Assembly: GCF_002078875.1 (NCBI RefSeq)
Contig: NC_034409.1
Location: 15,043,111-15,107,110, forward strand
DNA length: 64,000 bases
Origin: Numida meleagris
Taxonomy: Eukaryota > Chordata > Aves > Galliformes > Numididae
Direction: 5' to 3'
The position numbers and the translations under genes are program-made. Under the pieces are notes generated by a model, which saw only the letters and a program-made list of their open reading frames with translations, did not search any database and was not told where the DNA came from. Each line of letters starts with the position of its first letter. The first letter of the stretch is position 1. Positions 28,101 to 39,172 of this stretch are shown here, piece after piece.

Positions 28101-31100
28101 TGGATAAATAATTTTAGTTGTCTTCAGGCATCTCGCTCAGAAAATGTTCCTCTTGCAGGCAGCAGCTACTCCTAATGAGGTCTGCTGGCTGCTCTGTCCT
28201 TGCCATGCCCAGGCTTCCGGTGGAAAGCTGAGTCAATAAGCTGAGGATAACTGTATATTGCTCAGTTTGATGGGCATGATATCAAAGTCAGCACTTTACA
28301 CAAGGAGACTTTTAAAATCACTTTAGTGGTGATATTTCAAATCCCATGAACTGATGTTACACCAGAAACTAAGTTGATAAATTGTCAGTTATCATTGTCT
28401 TGAGAACCCAGACACAGAAGTCTGACATAACAACAGTCGTTAAGCAGTTTTCCTCTTGTTATAACAAAGAAACAGTGGATTAGTGCAACTGAGAATTAGA
28501 TCTGAATTCTGTCTGTACCATCAGAACCCAATGCTAACATTTATCTCAGAGCAGGATGCGTACTTTGGAAATAAGCCTGCTCTAATGAGCTTCTTAAGAA
28601 CATGAATGATAACACTCGTGATTTTCTTTAGCAGTAATTTATTTCCATAATCTGATTAGATTGGAATTTTGACCTTTTAGAATTTTTTGATCTAAATCCA
28701 TTTAAGATGCTTCTGAAGGGCATAAAAGACAATGACTGCGTAATTTCACTTGTAAGCTATTTTACATGGAACCTTCTCTGTACTTTTTAGCTAGCAAAGA
28801 GATCAGTAGCTGCTTGTCTGCTTTCCGTTGTAGATTCCTATTTGGTCTTTTATCCTAGACCAAATTCAGAATTCTATCTGATATTATCTTATACAATAAT
28901 TAATAATATATTCTTTAGCATGATAGCAGCTCTCGTAGAAGTGGAGTGCAGCAAGAGAATTAGCACAGTGACAGCACCTGATTACATCCCAAGACATGTG
29001 CCCTTGTCGGAGTGTTATCATTGTACGTATCCAGCAATTGCAAGACCCCAGCAAATGCAGATGTCTTTGCTTATATTCTGTGCACCATCCTGTTTCACTC
29101 CTGAAGGATAAGCAAAGCACAGAAGTTTATTATTGCAAGGTTTCTGTTAAATCTATGTTTCCTGTGCTATTTTTCCTGTTTCAATATACTGAATCTGCTT
29201 CGTGGATTGCAAGAGGATTTCCTCTCAGTTAGAGAGCAGGGCAAGGGTCAGCATCTTCTGCAATAGGAGGCTTCAGAGTTACATGGATTTCCCACATGGA
29301 CGTTGTGTAGGGAAAGGTGGTGGGAGACACATCCTCCCCATGGCTGTGGCTGTGAATCAGCAGGTTGGTTGGCACTGATAGAGGTGTATGTGAGGTAATT
29401 AACCAAGCACATCACTGCATGAAGCTCCTCTTTGAGGAACTGCAGAGCTGGCTGGCCTGACTGGAGAAACCAATTTCAGCATCAGGGCATTGTAACGTGC
29501 TAATCAGTTTGTATTTATTACCAAACACCTGTGAATTAAATGAGAGTAGTAACACAAGAAGCAAATGTGCACTTGTACAAATGTGTGGCTCTGAGCAATG
29601 CCACGATTTCACAGCGATGCCAGTCTGAAGCAGGCAGCTATGAAGGTGGAATGCGAGGCGGCAATGTCTTCTCCAGGTATTAAGTAATCAGTCTCGCAAA
29701 CACCATTTCCTTAACAAGGAATTGCTGGTTTAAACACAGGAATAGTTCTCCAGCACAGTTCAGCCTTCTGTACCTGAAATCTGTCTGGGATCTGATGTGA
29801 CCCATATGCGGTGAGAGATTTGCAGAGCAGCATGGGAATGTCAGGGTGGATGCTGATGGGGAATGATCCCTGCCTGGCTGTCATGACATAAAAGAGACAC
29901 TGAGCAGGGCCATGAAAGAGCAAAGTGCCGTAAGAAGGAACCTGGGCAGTACTGAGAAGCAAGGTGAAAAAATGGTAAGGCTGGCTCTAGGACTTCACTC
30001 TGAGAGAAGGCAAAAATACCAGATTTGGCATCTGCCAGCATCTCAGGCTCGAGGGACGTATCTGTCAGGGGGCTGTTTGGCTGAACTCTATTCTCCAAGT
30101 ATTATTAATCACTCCAAAACTGAATCTATGTGCACTACGTGAGGTAGGGGCAAGCCAACACTGCCACTGAAAGGCTTTGGCTGTGGTTTCAAACACACAT
30201 TTTTTCAGGATTTCTTGGATTAACCTCTCTATTTTAAGTGTATTTGAATTCTGGATGTCCAAATGTCCTGAAACTGAGTTTGGGACTTCATGGTGATGTT
30301 TTGCTTTCTTTAAAGGTTGTTTTGCTGCAACATTCTTGCCAGCATCAGGACTGTTTCTACCCCAGAATCACCCATTGGGCACCATGGTGCTCACCAGTGT
30401 TCCTCTTCAGCCAGGAGCTGTATGGTTGTTTGGCAACGGAAAACTTAGAGAAGAAATGTGTGCTTGAAATTTGCCTTTGGAAGCCAGCTGCAGTGGTGGT
30501 CTTTGCTTCCCTGTCTTGCTTTTTTTTGATTTATCACCCAATGCAGGGTTCATTCTAGTTTTCCTACAGACGAGAGGGTCCTGTCCTTCACATAAGTTCT
30601 CAGCTAATCTGGAAATTGTAGTCCAGACAGATGTTCAGTGCTCTGTGACTTCTCCTCTTCAAGTAAATAACATGGTTTGCATATGAAAGGGTGTTCTCTG
30701 CTTGTCTACACTCCCAGAAGTACACATTTTTTCAGCTGTAGCAATTGCTGTGATTGCAGCTGAGAAGTTTCTCTAGTTACAGCAATGGTTTGTTGTTCCT
30801 TTAAACAAATGCTAATTTCCAAAAATAAGATGTATTACAAAAAGATGAAGTTGTCAGAATTCCTTTAAAATATATTATCTTGTTGGCACTCAAATATATG
30901 GTTTTATGCCTATTCCTAGAAATATGCAATTTCTACATAGTTCTGGGAATAAAATCACTTTTTCTTTTAGCAGCTCAGGCTCTGTTACCTCTCGTCTCGT
31001 TCTTTTTACTTTCTAGTTTGACATGCTGTGACCTTAATTATTTCACTGCAAAGAAAAGAAAGTCTATTTCTCTTTTCCTTGCAACGTCACGTGGCTGTGG

Positions 31101-33323
31101 CATGCCCCACAGCCTTTACCCATTACACCCAAAGTGTGCTGCATACAGCTCATCAGTGACTTAAGGACTAACTTCCATTTGACCTAAATCCTTGCATTTT
31201 CAGCTCAAATTCCTGCTGCTGCACCTCTTGTTGCACTGTGTGATATCCATGTTATAGTGGTCTCATTGACTTTGGTGTGACTGCTGGCCTGGTAAAGACA
31301 ATTCATTTGAAGGAGTAGATACAAGCCAAGTGCTTAAATTCAGGAATGTGCTGCTGGGTGTTCTTCCTAAGGCCACGCACAATGTTATCTATAAGGCTCA
31401 GGAAAAAGCTCAGCTCCAAATGTAGGATTTGACTCAAAGGATCTTGATAAAACAGGGTGGGGCTTTTCTCTCTTAACTCCACATTCGTCAGCTTTCCCTA
31501 AGAAGCCTCATGCCATGTTTATTTTGAGATGTCATCCATTCCCCTGAAAATTCTTTAATACTAAATTTTGCTGTTATTTTTCAGGTGTTCAAATGAAACC
31601 GTATTCAAAAAGGAAGATTTGTTTTGGGCATATAATTTCTGCCCCACTCCATACTCCTGGACAGCACTTCTGGGCCTTATTTTATACTTGGTTTTCTTTG
31701 CACCTGGTAAGCTAATGTTTGTTTTCACATTGAAGTTTAAGAAATTGTAAAGGTGAAATGATATATGGTGAGGCTACACATTGAGCTTGCTCTTCAATTC
31801 AGCCATTAAACTGAGACTGATCTGTTTTTAATTCTTAGGGATGGGTCCCATGCCCTGGACCGTCAATTCTGAAATCTACCCTCTGTGGGCTAGAAGCACA
31901 GGAAATGCGTGTTCATCTGGAGTCAACTGGGTTTTCAACGTGCTGGTGTCACTGACCTTTCTGCATACAGCTGAATATCTGACCTACTATGGTAAGCAAC
32001 AGCGTGTGTCCATGGACACAGCGCTAGCATTGATTTTCTGCTGTTCAGATTCTAGGTCTCAGTTGGTTTGACTGTGAAACTGCAACTGTGGATGCAGTGT
32101 TCTCAGCTAACTGTGTTCCATTAAGACCAGGGACCTGGTATGACCTGCCTGCAGCTTGCTCCTGCTTTCAAAGAAACGCTTCTTTCTACCCTTGAAAGAG
32201 AATCTAGAAAGTTGCATAAAATAAGGAAGGTGAAAAAAATCCCTTTTGGCTTGGTGATATATCCCACTTAGAAAGACAGCATCTGCAATTTTCCATTTTA
32301 TAATGGCATCCAAGCCCACTATCAGCTGGCTTTGCCAAAACACCATACAGTTGAAGATACTACTGATCTGCTCCCAGCTGTCAATTGAGTCCTGTCTGCT
32401 GGAGCCTGCGGGGAGCCGGTCCGGTTACTGCTCAGTCCCTCTGCTACAAGTTGTTTACATTGCATTAAGATGTTGTGACCTTCACATCATTACTGGTGCA
32501 GAGCTTTTCAGCTGCTGCTGTTGTTCTTTTGGGGCATCTGTCTAGAAACAAATGGTAGGTAAATGTTGGGCTGTTGGTGCCTTCTTTGCTCCCCCTAATT
32601 ACGTGAAGGGCAATGAGGTCTTTCCCACTGCCAGTTGTCTTTGCAGAGGAATGATAAGTGATAATTAGATGTGAGAGTCTGAAGCATTATTTTAATCCTG
32701 GCTGTTTCTTTTTTGCTGAAGTTTCTCATTTTTGGGAAGTAGTCTTAGCGATTCCTGTGCTGTTAAGAATAACTAAGAAAGCTCTTGTCTTTCCAATCAA
32801 CTTTTTTTTTTATTGGGTATGCAATAATTTAATTGCTGCTTATTCTAACAGCAAAATGACTTGCCATAAAAGGACGAGTATTATCGTAAATAAAATCGCT
32901 TTCGTAAATTGACTACTGCAAAGTAGTAAGGCAGTGCTCTCCTACACCCTAGCCAAGCAGCTGATGGTGTTACAGATGCAGCTCCAGCCCTTGCACTCCT
33001 TTGTGCACCTCTTTGATATCTGCAGCCTCTGCTTCTGCCTTTCCCAGAGGGGTGGGATGCTCTGTCACTGACTGTGAGTGTTCTTTCATATTGCAGGAGC
33101 CTTCTTCCTGTACGCAGGGTTTGCTGGCCTGGGACTCCTTTTCATCTATGGCTGCCTTCCTGAGACTAAAGGGAAAAAACTAGAGGAAATTGAATCTTTG
33201 TTTGAAAGCAGGCTATGTACATGTGGTATGTCAGATTCTGATGAAGGGAGGTATATTGAATATATTCGGGTGAAGGGAAGTAATTACCATCTTTCTGACA
33301 ATGATGCTTCTGATGTGGAATAA
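1053..33323 (+). CDS. SLC2A13: SLC2A13 (HMIT), proton/myo-inositol cotransporter, C-terminal five exons
   Basis: HMIT is a 12-helix sugar-transporter family (MFS) protein that couples proton entry to myo-inositol uptake, best known from brain. Five exons are visible: 1053-1173, 10613-10738, 31585-31706, 31839-31991 and 33097-33323. All introns are GT/AG and the phases fit, giving about 249 C-terminal residues. In order they encode a membrane helix ([18 protein letters not shown]), a large cysteine-rich outside loop with three N-glycosylation sequons (NST, NKS, NET), a helix with [16 protein letters not shown], the transporter signature [17 protein letters not shown], two more helices, PETKG at the end of the last helix, and an acidic tail ending in [14 protein letters not shown] sequence in the tail fits a tyrosine sorting signal, in line with the regulated internal storage known for HMIT. 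The match to the mammalian protein, as recalled, is near-identical in the signature region. The 5' exons, probably five of ten, lie outside the window. Confidence 0.96.
3328..3675 (-). mobile_element. CR1 LINE 3' fragment
   Basis: This is a 5'-truncated CR1 non-LTR retrotransposon, inverted relative to SLC2A13. It starts on the + strand with AATCATAGAATCC and the TTGGAAGGGACCTCTAAAGG block that marks CR1 3' ends. It continues through the tract that in reverse encodes the CR1 ORF2 C-terminus (the '[12 protein letters not shown]' region). The copy is diverged and not coding. The left edge is clear and the right edge is approximate. Confidence 0.9.
9316..9395 (-). mobile_element. CR1 LINE tail, very short
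   Basis: About 80 bases match only the inverted 3' end of CR1: an ATTATAGAATTGCTCAGGTTGG-like start, then AAGATCATCAAGTCCAACC. The rest of the element is absent, so this is a heavily 5'-truncated or eroded insertion. Confidence 0.7.
9503..9518. repeat. A16 homopolymer
   Basis: This is an uninterrupted run of 16 A. A similar run of 18 T lies 180 bases away at 9696-9713. Confidence 0.9.
9696..9713. repeat. T18 homopolymer
   Basis: This is an uninterrupted run of 18 T inside the same intron as the A run at 9503. I found no retrogene or SINE body next to it. Confidence 0.9.
10613..10738 (+). CDS. SLC2A13: SLC2A13 exon encoding the cysteine-rich outside loop
   Basis: The acceptor is TCTCTTTCAG and the donor is GGCAG|GTAAAT. 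The exon is 126 bases and keeps the incoming phase. It encodes [19 protein letters not shown], then NKSS and SSCIP, so five cysteines and an N-glycosylation sequon lie in one short exon. The C-x2-C and C-x2-C spacing resembles a PSI-type disulfide knot and is shared with the mammalian HMIT loop between helices 9 and 10. It was too short to show as an open frame, so I placed it from homology and splice sites. Confidence 0.93.
15111..15648 (-). mobile_element. CR1 LINE 3' fragment (about 540 bases)
   Basis: This is an inverted 5'-truncated CR1. It begins on the + strand with AGAATCATAGAATCATAGAA and GAGTTGGAAGGGACTCACAAG, followed by a GC-rich body. The body contains the block of CATGCCGTTCCCTCGGGCC, which in reverse reads as the CR1 'RTRGNGMK' region. 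It is closely related to the + strand copy at about 42765-43316, so both are likely from one subfamily. Confidence 0.92.
22553..22845 (+). mobile_element. Older CR1 LINE, left part, split by a younger CR1
   Basis: The segment runs from TCCTGCACTTTGGTCA through GCTCGGGGAAGAGTGGCTGG and CAGGTGGCCAAGAAGGCCAG to AAGAAGAATATTGA. These blocks follow the order of the CR1 ORF2 end region. It stops where a second CR1 begins, and the sequence that should follow resumes at about 23661. Confidence 0.85.
22846..23660 (+). mobile_element. Younger CR1 LINE inserted in an older CR1
   Basis: About 815 bases of a 5'-truncated CR1 in sense orientation, ending in CAATTCTGTGATTCTGTGA. It encodes the C-terminal part of CR1 ORF2 (reverse-transcriptase protein) in two frames, 22883-23113 and 23114-23581. 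A frameshift lies near the run of six A at about 23080, so the frame is broken. Recognisable stretches include [17 protein letters not shown] and [16 protein letters not shown]. The copy at 63241 is of the same subfamily. Confidence 0.92.
23661..23938 (+). mobile_element. Older CR1 LINE, right part
   Basis: The sequence resumes with GAGATGCTCAAGCTGATGAAGG and AGAAAACAAGAG, then GTTTAGTCTGGAGAAAAGG and CTGAAAGGAGGTTATAGTGAGG. These are the CR1 blocks that follow the left part at 22553-22845. The end is worn and placed approximately after the AACAGGCTGC and GAGGTGGTGG blocks. Confidence 0.85.
26899..26992. repeat. Cluster of short palindromes with TTACCCT/AGGGTAA units
   Basis: A 16-base direct repeat, AAATTCTTACCCTACA, sits at both ends (26899-26914 and 26977-26992). 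Between them lie two perfect hairpins. One is TTACCCTACA, loop GCA, TGTAGGGTAA at 26905-26927. The other is TTACCCT, loop TATT, AGGGTAA at 26951-26968. It does not match a transposon family that I recognise. Confidence 0.85.
31585..31706 (+). CDS. SLC2A13: SLC2A13 exon, end of loop and next membrane helix
   Basis: The acceptor is TTTTTCAG and the donor is CACCTG|GTAAGC. The exon encodes [18 protein letters not shown], with the third N-glycosylation sequon, then [20 protein letters not shown], a hydrophobic helix. Phases join the exons on both sides. Confidence 0.95.
31839..31991 (+). CDS. SLC2A13: SLC2A13 exon with transporter signature
   Basis: The preceding intron is only 132 bases. The acceptor is TTCTTAG and the donor is TATG|GTAAGC. 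The exon encodes [19 protein letters not shown], the sugar-transporter signature before helix 11, then a helix ending in EYLTYY. This is the best-conserved exon in the window. Confidence 0.96.
31992..33096 (+). other. SLC2A13: SLC2A13 last intron (1.1 kb)
   Basis: This is unique intronic sequence with no recognised repeat. It ends in TTCATATTGCAG. The open frames crossing it are not conserved coding sequence as far as I can judge. Confidence 0.7.
33097..33323 (+). CDS. SLC2A13: SLC2A13 last coding exon
   Basis: The exon encodes the final membrane helix ([18 protein letters not shown]), the [15 protein letters not shown] motif that closes sugar transporters, a CTC pair, and a cytoplasmic tail with [16 protein letters not shown] ending in DVE. 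The stop is TAA at 33321-33323. The open frame appears to begin earlier, but the acceptor at 33096 marks the true start. Confidence 0.96.
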
Positions 33324-33766
33324 TTTTCAGCTGCTGATGTATTTAATCATGTAAAAGCCTTCTGGGGGAAAAGCAGCTCTCTGGTGACCTCACTGCCCTG
33401 CTTCTGGTCTGGTTCTCCTTTCTACTGTCTAGTTAAAAATGCCTTCATGTTCAAAACTGCTCCGCTTGGGAGGAAATTCAATATGCTCATGTTTTCTTGA
33501 TAACTAAAAGCAATGGCTTCCAAAAGAGATTGAATTCCACAATTATATGAATTAACCAGATGTTTGCAATCCCGCGCCACGCCGAGGTATTTTGTATGAT
33601 GTACTGTGCCAGATGAATGTAGAAGGGTATCCTAGGTGGTCAGTGGTTGTCCTTATCTTCAATACTGACAAGAGTTAAAGTAATGTCGTAACTAGTCAGA
33701 AAGCAGCTGGCATCGGTCAGATCCCCATCTCATAGCAGCCTATCAGACAGCTCTTGTATGGCACAC

Positions 33767-33772
33767 AATAAA
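33767..33772 (+). terminator. Candidate proximal poly(A) signal
   Basis: An AATAAA lies 444 bases after the SLC2A13 stop. The downstream sequence is only weakly T/G-rich, so it may be unused or a minor site. Confidence 0.35.
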
Positions 33773-36700
33773 AGGTGCTGCTGCAATGGTAGCCATTTAA
33801 AAGGATTAAATGATTGTGAAAGCTACAAATATCTCCTATATCTATCAGAGGGGACATTGTCCAAATTTATCCCAACAGAATTTCATTTGTATTCATTTGA
33901 GATAACGGTAGAGAGCCACGATCACCTAGGTGGTATCTCATTAGGGTGGCACGGGTCTGTTGTCCAGGTTGTGTCGCATCTGCTGCTCTTTAAGGACACA
34001 CTGCAATAGTTCATGTTTGCCAAAACAACATTCTGAGAGCAGGAAACAGAACCCAGGATGTGGCCGCATGTCCAAATGAGCTGGTGTTGTACATTGGTAC
34101 AGACAACAGAGAGGCTACAGTCAGTTGGAAATTAACGATTTTTGTTCTCCTTCTCTGCATGTCTACATTTGGGCTCGTGCCTAGTTTTAAACACAAAATG
34201 TTGTGAGCTGGAAGAAATAAAAGGAGGGGAGAGGTTTTCTGCTGCTAAATGCACAGTGGTCATTCCTCCTGTGCCTTTTTGCTTATGAATAATCATATCG
34301 CCTTCAGTTTATCTTCCTATTGCAGAGTGAGTGAATCCCAGCAAATTTTTCCTTCAAACGCCCTTAGTCAACCAGTGTCTTTCCAGATCGAAAGAAAAAT
34401 GTTAGCGATGGGCAGAAGCCTACATCTCATATTAATTGCCTTACTGAAGCATTGCAAAATTGTCAAGAAACTGTCAGGCACAAAAATAAACTTGGCTGCC
34501 TTTAATGTGGTAATGAAAATATTAATGGCATTTTATTCACCTGCCGTGATTGCTTGCCTTGGCAAATTGAATTCTATGCAGCTACATAAAAGTGTAATGT
34601 TATTTTTTTTCCTTGCCCTGTTTCCTTCCATGGCTTTAATTCTTCAGAGGTATGAGTTTGAAAGCATAAAAAATTCAAATTCTTATCTCTGAAACCTTTG
34701 CTTCATGAATGTGGAAAACCTCCTCTACCTGTAAGCTGCTCCCCATTTGCTTAGTAAAAATACATTTATTTTTTCATTGTGTAGGGATTAAAGAAATTGT
34801 TGGGTTCACTACCTTTTATAGATACACTTTGTGGGCTCCTTTTGGATTGAAAAAATATTTTGAGTGTAAGAGAACTGTCAGAATGATACTGGACATTTGT
34901 TACTAAGTTATTTTTATTGGATAATATGTGGAGTTTTTGTTGTAATCATGAAGTATGACGCTATGCTGTCTGATCTTATACAGGAGAGGTTTCTTACTCT
35001 CTAATTATTGGAATTCAGTGATTGGATGTATTTTGGGTTATTTTCTTTTTTACTTCGTAAATCAAAGAAATATTTTTAGAAAGAAAATATTTTAGAGCAT
35101 CCTTCTGTAACTTGGCTGGGAATAAAAGGGAAATGCATAGCAGACAGAGGGAACGGTGAATCGTTGCAAAGAGCAGACCGACTTTGAACCTCTGATGGAC
35201 TGTGAAAGGGCTGCATCCCAAGCTTCCCTTCCCTCTCTGTAAGCGCACAATATTCCCAGGCTTGTAAGCACCAGTGGCTGGAAACAACTGGCTCTGCAGG
35301 CCCTTACCCAAATGCACCAGTTTCAGACCGTTTCCACTGGGCTGCTGCCACTTCAGAGCCTCGACAAAGGTTCAATACCTGAAATGAGAGAAAGGGACGC
35401 TTGTCACAGACAAGAATGAAGTTCTGGGTGAATTGGTTTCTTTCTGAAACCAAAAAATATCTGTTGGGAGACCCTTCTTCAGAGCAGGTTTGTTACCAGA
35501 GCAGCATGTGAATAGGTGCTTCATGCCCAACCTGTGCACGCTGGGATGCTACACAAAGACAGACTGAGGCAGGTATTTCCTGGCTTTTCAGGACAAGGAC
35601 TTACGGCTCTGATCCCCCAAAAGCATGAGCCCCAGGTCCCTTGATGGAAGCGGGTTGCGCTCCCAGTTCCAGCACTTGCCTCCACGTCCAGGTAGAGGAA
35701 ACAGCAGCATTTTGGTGGCATAACCAGAGCAAAGTCCCCATGAAGATTGCTGTCACAAGATCAGCGTGTTTTTTTTTCTTGCAGGCAGTGCTGGGGCTTT
35801 TTAGCAGCAGAAGATCTTTCTTTGCCAGAGCTGCTTCATGGACATTCTCAGAAGTGGCATTCAACTGTGTGTAGCACTAGGTTATTTCTCACGCTACAAG
35901 TTCAGTCTCTCTCAGAGCAGTTCTCTGAAGTTTTGCATCCTGGCCCCTTTTTCTTGAGGCAAAATGATTGAATCACAAGCATCTTGTTTATTGGCACTAC
36001 TTGTTATGAGGATGCAAAATATATCAGCTTCTTTGCTGTCAACCCCCTTTCCTACCTGCAGAGTTGGGTTTAAGTCTTCCTCCTAAAGGGTTGCTTTACA
36101 TAAAGGAAACATTCCACACCTTATAAATACCGGACCTACTACCAAGCATTATGTATCTTAAAAGTGAGATCAAATACTTTTAATCTTACATGATTAGGCT
36201 TTTATTTTTAGAACCTTTGAGCATTTATAATGTGTGAAGATAATTAAATGTTTCTATTTGCAAAGATTTTTATATTTGTGCATATTTTAAGTTTTAAGAA
36301 GTTTTGCTAAAGGTAGTGCTAGTGACATTCCAGACACAAGAATATAAATGCAGTGTAGCTGAGTCATTTCTTATGACAGAACTTTAATTTATGAAGTAGC
36401 ATAAATAGTATGCCTAAGCACAATGTTCTACAGCTTTCTGCAGAAGTTGGGTAAGAGTTCCTTCACAGGGACCTGTGCCCTTTGTTCAGGTGTTCTGTGC
36501 ATGAGGAGCGCTGCTGGTAGAGCTGTGCGTGGATTGCATGCCGATCATACACAACAGTTCGAGATATTTCAGCAGCTCACATTCTTTACAGGTTTGGGCC
36601 TATGAGCAAAAATAAGAGGAACAATTCCTGATGCATTTTTAACCTTTTATATTTTAATTCACCTTAATTCACTTATAGGGGTTTGTTAATCGTGCTGAAA

Positions 36701-39166
36701 TTCTTACAGTGTCGGGGGGGATGAAGTAATTTGCAGCTTGTTTCTTCCCACTGTCACTTCGTTTTGAAAAAAAAAAAACAAACCAATAAAAGCAATGCAA
36801 GCCCCTGGGACTCCTTTCGAGGGCTGAAGCTGCGTTGTGCTGTGTGCGCCTTAGGTCACTCCCATAGACATCGATGCCCAGCAAGTCTCAGTGCCTGCCC
36901 TGTCAAACAGGGTGGGGTAAGAAATGAAAGATGCGTCACATTTTGGTAGGGCTGGGGGCTGGAGCCGACAGGAGCTGTTGGCTTCTCTCTTGTGGGGGAG
37001 AAGGGCCTGGGACCAGGGAGGTGCCTGGCACAGGTAGCGGCCTGCAGAGGGGAGTGGGATGGGCAGGCTGAGGGCGAGGGCTCTGTTTCTATTCCTTCGT
37101 GGAGGCGAGGACACAGCAACAGAGATAGCAAGGCAAACGCTTTCTTCCTCTGTGAAGTCTCTATTGCACTGTTCGTCCTCAGCTGGGCGCTGGGAAGAAG
37201 TTTTGACTCTGAGGGCCACTGTGAGGCTCCAGGCCCTGGGCGCGGGCCTTTCCTTTGGGCACTCCCTGCAAACACACTGGGCTGGTCAGAGCAGGCCCCG
37301 TGCTTCTCAGCCTTACACCCACCCTCCCACTGCTCAGCATAATGCTGTTCCAACACAGTCATCTTGAAGTTCTCCTTGTGCTTGCCTACAAGGCTCTGCA
37401 GGCCAAACTCAGCGACAAAGGGGCAGAGCCTTCGTTGTACACAGTAGGAGCTAAGTCAGAGTAGCAAGTCCTGCAAAGCACTTTAACGAGTCAGATATCT
37501 GTGCACTTTTTCTGAGAGAGTCAAGCCAGCCAAACCCCATTCCTCATTAGGAAGAATATAGAGCTTTGTGTACCAGGCCAGAAGCAGATAATGCCACAGT
37601 ATGTGCTTTATGGCAAAATGTGTTTTTATTGCAGGTAATATTTACAGCTTACATGTAGCTGCTGCCTATCAAGTGACACAATTGTTCTCTGGATTTTAAC
37701 GAGTCACATTTTTGTGCAAAACTCTTGGTGGTTTTCTATCAATCTTCATCGCCTTGTGTACAGTACAGTAAGCGTAATCCACAAAGTGGTCTAGGTTGTG
37801 GCAGTGTTAAAAATGTCAGCACAGTAAAACCTAGGTGAACATTGTTAAAGAATATTGTCGTTTGTGATACCGGGGGTAAAAACTCCTTAAAGGCAACTAT
37901 ATTATAGATTTTAAAAGTCTGAAAAAATGGCAGTTCTTATCTATTTTGTGTATGTTTTCATATAGAGAGTTTTTTATGTGCCGATAACCATCACTGTAGT
38001 GTTTTGTAAATGGGTGTTAATGGTGTCCCAGAGTTGTGTATATGAGCACACCCTTTAGCCAGGCCGACCTGTCAGTGTGACCCAGCGGCATGTTTTTATC
38101 CTCTCCGCGCCTCTCCTCGAGGCTCGCTGTCAGTTTCACTACAGCACACGGGAAGCTGGACCAGAATCAGGCCTCGGGAACCTAGAGTTCACCTCAAGCT
38201 CCACTTCTTCACGTTTTTCCTACACGGTGTGTTACAGCTGAATGACCCGCTGTGTGTAATTATAAAGCTTCACCTGTGCTTCAGTTGCACTCCGATCTTT
38301 CAAAATTTGGTTTGATGTTTCGTTGCATTTGTGTGAGTAAGGGGAGCGCTGATTAATTATGAATAACGTCCCTGTATTTCTAAAGGAAACATCCGTTTAG
38401 GAAGCGTTAAAATAAAGGCAAATTTCTCCTGCTGCCTTAAACATTACACAGACTTTGGAGAGGACTGAGTGTATCACCATCATCGTGACTTCTACAGGAG
38501 AAACTTCACCTGGTGGGCTGGGTGCTGGGGGTGGAAGCCCAAGAGTTCTGTGGTGCTGGGCTGCCGGCCCCGGCTCACGCCTCCACCCTGCCTGATGCGC
38601 TCCTGCCATCGGAGCGCTGTTGGGCATCTGAGTAGTGCCTGTGAAAATGATGGGATGATTGTTCTTGACGTTCTTCATGTGCTCCAGTGTCCTGCTGGTC
38701 CGGGGCATAGTGGGAATTGGCACAAGTCTTGTATCTGCCTTTCATCTGGAATCTTACAACCCTACAAAAGCATCACCCAGATCTTTCTGCCACGAATTCT
38801 CCTTAGGGTATTTGAGATGTTACTGGAGACCAAATTGGAAGAAATAAATGCTTTTATGTTCAGAAATAACATGCATATGGTGCCATCAGGACACATGGTA
38901 TGGCATTCGGTATAAAACAGGTTCTGGCAAAACTCATTGTCAGGTTGTCCAAGTTATTTTGTTATCTTAACAATGTCAAACATGTGCCATTTCCTTTTGC
39001 AACCAGTCAAGCCTATAATGTATGAAAGTGTTGTACATTTTCTGAAACTTCAGTGATGTATAATTATTTAATTGACTTCTGTTCTGATTGCTTTAATGAA
39101 GTTCGGTCTTTACATAAAAGTAAATATCTTCAAAGAATTGTCAGTGCCAGAAGTGTAAATGAACAA

Positions 39167-39172
39167 AATAAA
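39167..39172 (+). terminator. Candidate distal poly(A) signal of SLC2A13
   Basis: An AATAAA is followed 15-60 bases later by T/G-rich sequence (TTTCTTGAGGTTTTATTTG). It lies at the end of the repeat-free tract after the SLC2A13 stop, so it is the best candidate for the main transcript end. Confidence 0.5.

Larger units (their letters stand above)
10739..31584 (+). other. SLC2A13: SLC2A13 intron (20.8 kb)
   Basis: This large intron is mostly unique AT-rich sequence. It holds a CR1 copy at 15111-15648, a nested CR1 pair at about 22553-23938, and a cluster of palindromes with TTACCCT/AGGGTAA units at 26899-26992. Numerous short open frames occur, but none has a recognised domain or splice context. 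I see no RNA gene. The acceptor at its end is TTATTTTTCAG. Confidence 0.7.

Noticed and set aside
34249..34692. 147-codon + strand open frame after SLC2A13
   Set aside because: It lies within the probable 3' UTR, has no recognised domain and no splice or promoter context. AT-rich chance frame.
36856..37362. 168-codon minus frame overlapping several plus-strand frames
   Set aside because: Open frames on both strands over the same GC-rich bases point to composition rather than coding.
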